Of a DNA stretch of 64,000 nucleotides, positions 55,427 to 64,000 are shown one piece after another (position 1 is the first letter of the stretch; every line of letters starts with the position of its first letter). The notes under the pieces were generated by a model. The model did not search any database. It saw nothing but the letters and a program-made list of their open reading frames with translations, and had not been told where the DNA came from. The translations under genes were made by a program, and so were the position numbers. The stretch comes from Pseudeuparius sepicola (Eukaryota; Arthropoda; Insecta; Coleoptera; Anthribidae): NCBI GenBank assembly GCA_963920635.1, contig OY987305.1:10021153-10085152 (forward strand). Reading direction: 5' to 3'.

Positions 55427-57322
55427 AAGCGACTTTATATGACTGATATATTTCTATAGGCTTAGATCTATCGATTTGGCTGAAAATGTTAAATCAATAC
55501 GAATAAAAATGCTTTGATATTTGTATTTATATTTGGGCTACGATATGGACAACTACTATTAGTAAAGCCCAATAGATTTGGGGATATAACTTCAATGTTC
55601 TCAGGTATAATCCTAGGAATCTTTTGATCTGCCGTAACCGAGAGAACCGATTGAAAGCTTTAAGGTTTTGCGCTAACCCTCTTGTGAGCGCTGACATTCA
55701 GTCGCATTTGTCGCCCAGGGCCAGAGACCATTAAACAAAGCTTACCTGCATAATGCAAATTTTTAACATCGTTATACCTCTCCAGAGAGGCGCAGCTGCC
55801 GGCAGTATTAATTTTCAAAACGAAATAACCCAAAAGTGTAACAGTGAAATTGCCGCCTCACATGGAGACCGAGCAAAAATTTTATATTTAATAAAAGGGT
55901 AGTGGAAATGTGGAAGGTCACTAGAAAATGCCCAAGTTTGTCGTTGTTATGTCAGTAATACATATTATTAACTAAGTAGATCAATAATAAATATATAACA
56001 AATTAATGGCATTGTAATTATTATATACAATACAAAATCAAAAAAAATGTTTTCTTACATACATGTTTCGTGTCCCATTGTTTAAAATTATTAGGTACAC
56101 TAATACACAACTATAAACTTTATATATACTCGACAAAATTGATTGTATATTTCATGAATCGAACCTATAATTTAAATGCACACGTGGCAATCCCGTCAAA
56201 TTTATCAAACAGTAAACAGGTTGATTTCACGATTCCAAGAAAAATGTGACACTAAATGCAAGTGGCGCGTACACATTTACATGATGGAAGCACGTGAACA
56301 ATTCTGAGGGCTAATACGAGGCAGGGCCGCATTAAGGACGATCTCTATATGAGTTTTATAATATAAAATCTTAAAATAATATGCCCCAGTATTAAGAACT
56401 TTAAAAACAAACTTTTATGGCGCACCTAGTCATTCACTTACCTGCAAATTTCGACTGTTAACACAAATCGTAGCTCCAACAATTAATAAACAGCGAAAGA
56501 ATTATATCGAAAAAATTAAGGTCCACTTGCAACTCAATACACCTCTGTAAGAAACACCGACTCGCTGCACTCGCCCGTCGGGCCAGACTTTATTATTGTC
56601 GGCTGGCCAATAGCAAGCCGATCACGTTCGTATCACGCTCTAGCCATGCCACAACTATTGTTTATGTTTCACTTGCGTTTAGTTTGAATAGAGTTTAGTT
56701 ATATTTTGTCTGATGGGATTCAGACTAAAAGTATTGTTCTCTAGGTATAGATTGCTCAAGATTTAATGAAAATCTACTAATGTATTTGATTATGAAGATT
56801 TTTCCACAGAAATGAAAAATGTGGTGGTAGTATTTCTAAAGTCCAGACTACATGTTCTCTAGCGCACCCCTCTAGCTTCCTCGCATATATTAATAAATTC
56901 TACAATATTACTCCAATATCGTTACAGAGAGTGCATCGTTTGAAGGTATATGTGTAGCTCGATGCATATATTATTATTCCGGATTGAATCTCGTGGATAT
57001 AGGTACCAGTCAAGTAACGTTGGACGATGCCTTGTTATTGGGATTTCGGAGGTTGCGAAGCTTCCACAACGTAATATTAATTAAAGCGATTTGAGGGTAA
57101 ACTGCGAACAGTGCAGGCCTCCACTAGGTTTTTGTCTTCTCGCGTTACACTGCAAAATTAAGCAGAATATGTAGGGAAAGCGGCTAGGGTATGGGAAAAA
57201 GGTAAATTACCGCGCAGATATGGACGCGGGCTTGCTACCAAAGAATAACTAAGCACCCAAGGCAGAAAGTTTCCTCTAATACATGTATAGGATCACCAAA
57301 TTACACTACCAACATACCTATA
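55427..57322. other. Unassigned, apparently unique DNA
   Basis: No element ends, RNA gene or domain-bearing frame recognised. Confidence 0.4.
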
Positions 57323-57425
57323 CAAGGTGTCCTATTTATGCTTACAAAAACTGTGTGCGGGTACACAAAGTCACGTTCTTTTTAGCACGCAGTACTCGCA
57401 CACGGATTTTTTTAAGCATAAATTA
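57323..57425. repeat. Short hairpin, mariner-type end on the left
   Basis: caaggtgtcctatttatgct after TA; the arms gtgtgcgggtac and gtactcgcacac pair around a ttctttttag loop, and cttacaaaaa has a partner in ttttttaagc. Right outer end missing. Confidence 0.55.
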
Positions 57426-57678
57426 ATAATTTGAAAATAAAATGTGGATTTTGTATATCTTCGTTTGTTTAGCCGATGTGAGTTTCTACGTTACAATAAT
57501 TTCCGAATGTTGCCGAACGCTTGGCTAAGAAGAAGAAGAAGAATTCATAAAATAATTGTTCAATGTAATGTATCCTTCAGCTGATAGCTTAACCAAACTG
57601 TCATCAAATTTTGTTAGTTTAGTTGTCAGATTTAATCAAGTCTACTTATTGCAACCATTCTTTAAGTTTTAATTTTTA

Positions 57679-57755
57679 CTATACTAAAATCGAGCAACTC
57701 TTACGCCTGGCGTAAACAAGAGCACGTGACTTGAGATATTGGCCAGGGCCGCACT
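57679..57755. mobile_element. MITE family A, copy 3 (left 77 bp)
   Basis: ctatactaaaatcgagcaac and the following tcttacgcctggcgtaaaca match copies 1 and 2 exactly; homology stops after gccagggccgcact. Confidence 0.8.
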
Positions 57756-57880
57756 TCGGGAAAAAATTCTCAATATCAACATCGAAAAATTGAAAAATCT
57801 AATTTTTTTCAAATGGAACCCATATTTTTTATTGCACCATTGAAATGCTTGTGAAAAGACAGTTCAAAAAGATATAACAC

Positions 57881-58560
57881 ACTATATGTCTAAATGAAGC
57901 GGTTGCTTCGTTATTACGCAAAATACGTATTTTTGCTGCTCCATATCAAGAAACAACGGACCTTTTCTAATAGGCGGCCATGGATTTTTCATTTGTGATT
58001 GTCATTTATTGTGTTCCAAACAATAAAATATTAGGTAACTGTTGACAAGAATGGCTCAAATTAACTATTCTACCGAAGATATTTGGAATATGTTTTACAC
58101 TCATGGAGAGTGTAAAAGAATTTGAGAAAGAACAATTAGAGTTTTTATGGAAGGCATTTACATTTACCACCTTTGACAAAAAGAAAATTCAGAAAGTTCG
58201 AACGAAATTTCATAGTCCATGGCAAGGTCCAAACAAAGAGAAGAAAATGTAAATACGTAACAGGTAAATAGCATAATATGAATAAAGTGTTTTACTTATA
58301 CCTATATAGTTTCTTGTTTTTTCTTCTAGTACCTATTATCATGTAATTGTTAGTATTATTTAATTTTGTATTGTTGCTTCTCAGGGAAAAAATATTATTA
58401 AATAGCCCTTAACCTTGTCATATAATTGCGTTATTTCATTTTCCATGGCCCCCTATAATGTGACGCTCCTTGAGAAATGGCATCTTTGTTGATACAGAGC
58501 AGCAAAAATACGTATTTTGCGTAATAACGAAGCAACCGCTTCATTTAGACGTATAGTGTA
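57881..58560. mobile_element. Foldback with transposase remnant in the loop
   Basis: A 60-bp arm, actatatgtctaaatgaagc through aaatacgtatttttgctgct (57881-57940), is mirrored at 58498-58560. The space between carries the remnant at 58051-58251. The outer limits are unclear because the left side abuts truncated MITE A. Confidence 0.65.
58051..58251 (+). pseudogene. DUF4817-like transposase N-terminus relic
   Basis: ATG at 58051 starts MAQINYSTEDIWNMFYTHGE then CKRI and a stop; other frames give RVFMEG and KRKFRKVRTKFHS-like words before a stop at 58249. The layout (hydrophobic-acidic helix, GEC, then an x-YP-x-LPPL and RKF block) resembles the N-terminal domain of mariner-type insect transposases such as that at 29766. 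No catalytic part remains. Confidence 0.4.
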
Positions 58561-58987
58561 CAATATTTTGAAATGGCATACAGACCATTTAATAAAGTTG
58601 ACTTTCGCCTACGACAGTCCAAAATTTCAGTTTTCCAGATTCATAAATTTCATCACTATCGTCGATGGCTGCAACACTCAAAAAATCACAAATTTGCGAA
58701 TATCTCGAAAAGGGTTAGGAATAGGGTACACATTACACATTATATTCAGAAAAAAAATTTGGAATTTAATAGGGAACCAAATGGTGTAATAACATATAGG
58801 GTGTTCTATTTGAAATAACAAAGTTGCTATCGACTACCGGTATAACGTGTGACGAAGTGATCGGAAGTTGAAAATATTTTAGAAAGAAAGTTTACAACCT
58901 GTTATATAAGTAAACACAATTTCAAATCAAAATTCGCACTCCTTCCCCGTAAAATTCTAATGAACCACTTACGTGAATCACATACAA

Positions 58988-59412
58988 TATAAAAAACAGA
59001 AATAAATTTTAAAAAATTAGGCTACAAAATAATTATTTTCTCGTTTTTACAAGCTTTTATTTAACTTGCAATGTATGTATGTATGTAGGTATGTATGTTT
59101 GACCCTACCTATTTAAAACGCCCTGTATGTTTCTTGTGGAGCGTTTGTGCACCCATGTTTATTGACAGGTTTCGAAAAAATTGTGTAGGTATACAGAGCG
59201 CACAGTTTATAAACTTGAGACCGAACTGCCCGAGTTAGAAAACTAATTCGGTTTGGGACAGTAGCGACTATAAATAACTTATTGTACTAGGGTGTTCTGA
59301 AGTATATACTATAAAAAACAGAAATAAATTTTAAAAAATTAGGCTACAAAATAATTATTTTCTCGTTTTACAACCTTTTATTTAACTTGCAATGTATGTA
59401 TGTATGTATGTT
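58988..59412 (+). repeat. Direct repeat of about 105 bp, two copies
   Basis: aaaaaacagaaataaatttt through ttgcaatgtatgtatgtatg at 58988-59100 recurs at 59311-59412 with few differences; both end in a (tatg)n microsatellite. The 210 bp between them hold an accccctgtatg-like end (59119) and no gene. Confidence 0.85.
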
Positions 59413-59451
59413 TGGGTCAAATATTGCAAGCTGAATTAGAACCACTTCCTG

Positions 59452-60015
59452 CCGATTGAACTGAAATTTTGCATACACCTTTAGTTCCGGTGACAATACA
59501 TATACAATACTCAATATTGCAATACTTTCAAAATGGCCGCCGCTCCAAGATGGCGGATGATGTATTTTTTGTCAACCCCCTTAATATGGGTATCAAATAA
59601 AAGGGCTTGAAGAATATAAAACGATAGAATTAGTGACAACACGCTAAATTCAATATGGCCGCCGCTCCAAGATGGCGGATAATGTATTTTTTGTAAACCC
59701 CCTTAATATGGGTATCCAATGAAAGAGCTTGAAGAGTATAAAACGATAAAGTTAGTGACATCACACTAAATTCGATATGGCCGCCCCTCTAAGATGGCGG
59801 ATAATGTAGTTTTTTGTCAACCCCCTTTATGTAGATATCAAATGAAAGGGCTTGAAGAGTAGGAAATGATAGGGTTAGTGGCATCACACTAAATTCAATA
59901 TGGCTGTCGCTCCAAGATGGCGGGTGATGTATTTTTTGTCAACCTCCTTAATATGGGTATCAAATGAAAGGGCTTGAAGAGTAGAAAACGATAAAGCTAG
60001 TGACATCACACTAAA
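59452..60015 (+). repeat. GGCGG-type minisatellite, four units of about 123 bp
   Basis: Module gccgattgaactgaaatttt/ggtgacaata at 59452-59520 precedes four units marked by aagatggcgg at about 59547, 59669, 59791 and 59914. Each unit also holds aacccccttaatatgggtat, gggcttgaagagta and gtgacatcacactaaattc. Confidence 0.9.
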
Positions 60016-60061
60016 TTCAACAAAAAGTTGAAAATAAAATTAATAGTAAAAAAATATTTTT

Positions 60062-60350
60062 ATAAACAAGCTTTTATTTAAATGCTCTGAAAACAAGAAA
60101 ATAAACTTTATAATAAATAAAACCAAGGCAAACTTATAATTTTGTTACATTATACAACTGTATATGATATAAAAGCTTGTCGCGAGATTTTCGTGTGTAA
60201 ATTTCTTTTATAGAAAAATACATTTTCTCGCGACAAGCTTTTATATCATATACAGTTGTATAATGTAACAAAATTGTGGGTTTGCCTTGGTTTGATTTAT
60301 TATAAAGTTTATTTTCTTCTTTTCAGAGCATTTAAATAAAAGCTTGTTTT
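60062..60350. repeat. Hairpin family H, copy 3 (both arms)
   Basis: aaacaagcttttatttaaat and its complement bound a hairpin with arms of about 130 bp; central words aaaagcttgtcgcgagattt and ttctcgcgacaagcttttat pair around a 45-base spacer. Confidence 0.9.
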
Positions 60351-60472
60351 TAAAAATATTTTTTTACTATTAATTTTTTTATATATTTTTGCATTACTAC
60401 TAATCTGTACTCAATACTGTTTTTTCATAAATTGGCCTCGTAGACCGACCCATCTACTCCACTATTATATAG

Positions 60473-60822
60473 TGTCGCGCCCTGTTCGGGTCGCGTAGGA
60501 CCCTTCAGGATCGGCTGCAGGTGCCAGCGGGCGCTGGTAGTTCGTTGTCGCACACTGAACGCAGGTAAGGTAGTCCAGAATTGAAGAAAACGGGCATCGG
60601 GTTCGTAACAAGGCTTTATTCACCATAGAGACAACATCTCGGCGGTGGTGACCCACGCTTGGCCGTGGGTCCGTGATTCGCGAGGGGTTCTGAGTTATAA
60701 GTCAGAATTCTGAGTTATACCCTTGTTTATGGAGGTTCTAAACAAGGGTTATACCTAACTCAGAATGACCGAATAAGGAACTCAGGTCATGGGTAAACCT
60801 ATATGTCCTTAATGCAGTCAGC
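60473..60822 (-). mobile_element. LTR-like sequence (putative solo LTR)
   Basis: On the reverse strand aataaagccttgttacgaac is followed by a roughly 140-bp GC-rich segment that ends cagggcgcgaca, the form of an R-U5 region with a terminal ...CA. No primer-binding site or partner LTR is visible and the other end is not defined because hAT is inserted at 60823. An inner stem (aactcagaat ... attctgagtt) lies at 60693-60765. Confidence 0.4.
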
Positions 60823-60941
60823 CAGTGGCGTATCCAGGATTAACGTCTGGGAGGGGCAATCAGTTATAAATAACAAAACTCTGTCGATAATTTTAATGAA
60901 TAAAAACAGAACAAAAACATATTTTCTAAAATAAATAAATA

Positions 60942-61516
60942 CAGGGTGTAAATGCACCAACTTGAAAAACATGGAAAATATGACGAAAAGATCATATGAA
61001 CATGGGTCTGCAGATGTTTGGTTTTCGAGATGCAGGGTGTTGAAATTGAAATTTTGTTTTAAATTTTTTTAAGTAACTTTTTGAGACGACAAAATTTTCT
61101 TGCAAAGTTTGGTAGCCGGATTTTTTTTTGGGGAAGGGAAGTCATAATTTGGTATTATTTTTGGTGCAATCCGTAGAGGGCTATACGCTATCATTATTTA
61201 ATTTAATTTGCCCTAACTATTTTGACATTAAATTTTTACTACATTTTGTGGATGTATCCTCTTCCCAAACGTTTTCTAAGCAAAAAAGGAATACTTGGTG
61301 AATAACGCCAAAGGTGACTGTTTTCGAGAAATTTTCAAATTTCTGCATCAATGCAGGTGCATATCGACACTCGTATGCAATTAAATTCAAAATAAAATTT
61401 AAATAAACAAGCACATTTATTTTTTGACAGTTTAATTAACTTGTTTTTTTCATATGAACTATTCGTCATATTTTCCAATTTTTTTTTAATTTTTTAAGTT
61501 ATTACCGAACACCCTG
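60942..61516. mobile_element. Mariner-type MITE nested in hAT, 575 bp
   Basis: cagggtgtaaatgcaccaac after TA, and ttattaccgaacaccctg before TA. The arms match for about 80 bp (catggaaaatatgacgaaaa left; cgtcatattttccaattttt right). Confidence 0.8.
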
Positions 61517-61554
61517 TATAACATAAAAATAATTTTTCTTCGAACCAGTAAAAT

Positions 61555-61746
61555 CTATATCAGAAAATCAAGTATTCTTTTTTTGGTCTTGAGCTCGTCA
61601 AATATCTCCTCTGGAAATATGGGTATTTCAGGGTACACATAAAGGAATGTTAACCCATTCAGTGGGTTTTCGCTAATATTGTTTCTAATAAAAATGTTTA
61701 AAATTTTCAGTTTTGAAAACGTTCTTTCTGGCGTGGCGGTGCACAC
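61555..61746 (-). pseudogene. hAT transposase C-terminal dimerisation domain
   Basis: The reverse frame reads CTATPERTFSKLKILNIFIR followed by NNISENPLNGLTFLYVY and ends ELKTKKRILDFLI. The pattern A-x-x-ER-x-FS-x-LK-x-IK-x-x-x-R-x-x-M-x-x-x-RL-x-x-L is the hallmark of the hAT dimerisation region. The zinc finger and RNase H-like core are absent. It lies in the correct orientation inside the hAT ends. Confidence 0.75.
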
Positions 61747-62059
61747 TGTAATTGTGCAAAATATGTTTAGTAGGTTATTTTGCTTAATAATTTACGGTTA
61801 CCTACCCGCTGCACAGAATATCTAGCTAGGGTATACGGAGCGGCAGCGCGTTCTCAAATCTGCTGCACAGGTTTTAATTTCGAGAAGACAAGATGAAACA
61901 AATAACAAATTGTAGATTCACTGCATTTTCAGATTAGGCCAGGAGTATATAATTTTTGGTATTATTAATTTTGATATTATCAATCTCGTTTATCTCGACA
62001 GGTCTGGGGGGGGGGCAATTGCCCCCTTTCCCCCCCCTGAATACGCCACTGCAGCCAGC

Positions 62060-62531
62060 GAGTAGCTAGTTGGTTGATTAATTTCTTAATTTATTCTAAG
62101 TTGGCATGTGTTTGCCAATAAATGCTTTCTGTAAAATTATTAGTTTAATTATTTAGTTAATAGATGTCCTTACTTTTCAGCTTATTGCAGAGATGTCGCT
62201 TTCCTCTTATAAATTCAAACTTTAATTTTAATTACTTCTACAAACTGTCACTTCGTGACAATAGAAATGTTGGGGTGCGATAAAATGATTAAGAATGGAA
62301 ACGGAGATTCAGGATATTAAAGTTATTAGTATCAATAATAAGCCTTATATCCAATCCCATAAAGACTATACGAAGACAACCCCAGTTACTGCCACTAAAT
62401 TTGAAAAACTATCAAACCTTTGTCATGGAATCATCTTCGAAGAAAATTATCCTATTTCTGTTCTTTATCCCCGAAGATTTCAAGATTAATGAGTATAATT
62501 TCGACAATAGGGAAGTTAATAACAATCGATA
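62060..62531. other. Unassigned DNA
   Basis: A 64-codon forward frame at 62295-62489 (METEIQDIKVISINNKPYIQ) is not a family I recognise. No repeat ends. Confidence 0.35.
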
Positions 62532-63841
62532 GAGGGGAACGGAAGGTCAAACGGACCCTGCGGGAAAATGGTCCATTTATTTATTTCGTGTGGCTACAGC
62601 GCCATCTGTCGCTTGATAGTGTATAGAGATTACACTACCAATAGGTAATCTTGGACAGTAAACCAGTGGTCGACGAAAGCAAAGGGTGCTCTGTTAGCAA
62701 AGCAAATCATTTCTAATAAAAATTTAATGTAAAATTAGGCATTTTCAAGTCACCTGCAGTTTCCTTTGTTATACACAAACAGGATTAGTGAAGTTATCCT
62801 TAGAGAGAGTACTATATTTCCGTTATCCAAGACATTCTTTTGTTATTTAATTTTGAGTTGTCATAACCTTGAAACGCACCTGTTTTCTTCGAGACTATAC
62901 ATAAAGGCAAAACGGACCGGGCAAAATGGACCACCTGGGCCGTTTTGCCTTCTAGCGGTCCACTCTTTCTCCCTGATACATTTAGGGTGATCAGTAACTA
63001 CAAGGGAAAGTCATAGAGGCAGAAATAGAGTAATGGCCATGAGACACGCCGTACAAAAGATGTTTGCTGGGATGGGGCTTACAAAAGCCTCTGAAACATA
63101 TAACGAGCACAAAACAACTCTGAAGTATGTTGTGGTGTGTTAATGTGGTGACGGGGCCTGGATATGATGTCAAAAGGAGTAGGGATCAGGGATGGTCCAG
63201 AACTCTCTAAACTTAACTACGTCCAGTGGGGATAGTTAGAGAGTTCTGGAACACACTCCCCACTCATTTTGCACCCCTCCACCTTTGTGTTTAGGTCACG
63301 CCCCCTTTTACCGCCATCTGACCTACCCGTATGTGTCTTATACCCCCGTATAACCTAACCTTATGTGTTTTATATCCTCGTCTAACTTGCCCTTTTGTGT
63401 TTTGTACCTCATGGTAATCTACCCTTGTGTGTGTCTAACCTACCCTTGTGTGTTTCTACCTTTGTCTAATATACCCTTGTGCGTTTTATACCCCTTGTAT
63501 CCTACCCTTTTGTATTTATAGCACATTATTCTTGCTCTGGGGTCGAAGACAAACAGGATGAAGCAATTTTTTCATGTGAAATGTGTTCAAATTAAGCACT
63601 TTTAACCAGGTCCGTTTTACTTTCATAGAGGTGCCGTTTTGCCTTCGGAAGCAGGCAAAATGGACCAAGCGAGTTATTTTTCTTTTATTTTTTTGTGTCT
63701 GGTGACGTTAACTTTTAGCTAATTTGAGGTATACATACATTGGAGAACATGTTATGTTATAACGTTTTAATTTGATTTTGTTCATATAGTCTGAAAAACT
63801 GACCAACTTTCTTAAAGGTGCCATTTTACCTCCCGTTCCCC
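62532..63841 (+). mobile_element. Pogo-like element with aaaacggacc motifs
   Basis: Ends gaggggaacggaaggtcaaa and ttttacctcccgttcccc are inverted repeats flanked by TA (62530-62531, 63842-63843). Its motif (gcaaaacggacc or complement ggtccgttttgcc) recurs near 62910, 62925, 62938, 63611, 63637 and 63653. A psq-type helix-turn-helix relic is at 63033. A degenerate tandem block of about 30-bp units (aacctacccttgtgtgtttt) fills 63270-63520, and a 16-bp inverted repeat (ccagaactctcta) lies at 63194-63255. Confidence 0.75.
63033..63131 (+). pseudogene. Pogo-like psq helix-turn-helix relic
   Basis: The frame from ATG 63033 gives MAMRHAVQKMFAGMGLTKAS then ETYNEHKTTLKYVV. The pattern AV-x-x-x-x-x-G-x-x-LxKA-x-x-x-Y-x-x-x-K-T-TL is the psq-type HTH at the start of pogo transposases. 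Nothing downstream continues the protein. Confidence 0.6.
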
Positions 63842-64000
63842 TACCTGTGTTTCACGAAACCTCTAATTCATTCTTCTAAAAATGTCGTGCAAAGACAGCG
63901 CTAGGTCAGAAGTTTATAGTTGCTGCAGGTTATTAGTAAATTGGGTTAATATATCCATTAACGGAGGTAATTATTTACGTTCGACGGCGATAAAATTCTC

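Larger units (their letters stand above)
60823..62051 (-). mobile_element. hAT element remnant with 8-bp duplication
   Basis: cagtggcgtatccaggatt on the left and ctgaatacgccactg on the right are inverted repeats; the flanks cagtcagc (60815-60822) and cagccagc (62052-62059) form an 8-bp duplication with one change. Inside are the transposase C-terminus (61555-61746) and a nested mariner-type MITE (60942-61516). Confidence 0.85.

Overview
The window looks like AT-rich, intron-less-looking intergenic (or giant-intron) DNA of an arthropod, most likely an insect. The reasons are the transposon inventory: Tc1/mariner-type elements with TA target duplications, including a DD41D transposase; pogo-like elements; hAT; a Polinton/Maverick remnant; a Dong/R4-type non-LTR retrotransposon; a tRNA-headed SINE with an ATT tail; and Penelope-like material. 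I could not identify any intact host protein-coding gene, tRNA or rRNA gene, and I do not name a species. Almost everything that can be interpreted is mobile DNA or its debris, often nested two to four layers deep.

Layout. 1-13 kb: short inverted-repeat elements (MITEs), a pogo-like element with reiterated end motifs (3511-4695), a SINE, a large foldback (8204-9359) and an internally deleted DDE transposon with a surviving 3' half of its transposase (10057-11356). 13.8-16.9 kb: a 3.1-kb terminal-inverted-repeat element of unknown superfamily whose ends are packed with ACGT-core motifs and which holds one possible coding exon. 19-22 kb: two pogo-like elements. 22.8-28.3 kb: foldbacks, two more SINE copies and a small retroelement in two inverted copies, each with a decayed hammerhead-ribozyme core. 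29.2-36.2 kb: one old Tc1-like repeat split by two independent TA-site insertions, a DD41D mariner with 536-bp inverted arms and a 4.26-kb pogo-like element that itself contains a foldback and an array of eight 349-bp units. 38.8-46 kb: a Dong/R4-type retrotransposon seated in the TAA tail of an opposite-strand LINE, then a Polinton fragment (integrase plus a second gene), then a hAT element. 47.8-52.7 kb: the uninterrupted copy of the split Tc1-like repeat, a foldback carrying the best-preserved hammerhead-bearing retroelement (49352-49548), a GC-richer unique stretch and a long hairpin. 53.6-60.4 kb: members of one composite family (hairpin, GGCGG minisatellite, gtgacaat module), one of which has been amplified to four 309-bp tandem units. 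60.5-64 kb: an LTR-like sequence, a hAT element with nested MITE, and a further pogo-like element.

How the parts relate. The nesting gives relative ages: Tc1-like repeat older than mariner and pogo insertions; LINE older than Dong; Polinton older than LINE and hAT; foldback older than the hammerhead retroelement. Two recurring themes stand out: pogo-like elements that reiterate a motif from their own terminal repeats in their interior, and new tandem arrays (349 bp, 309 bp, 123 bp) that arise from pieces of transposons.
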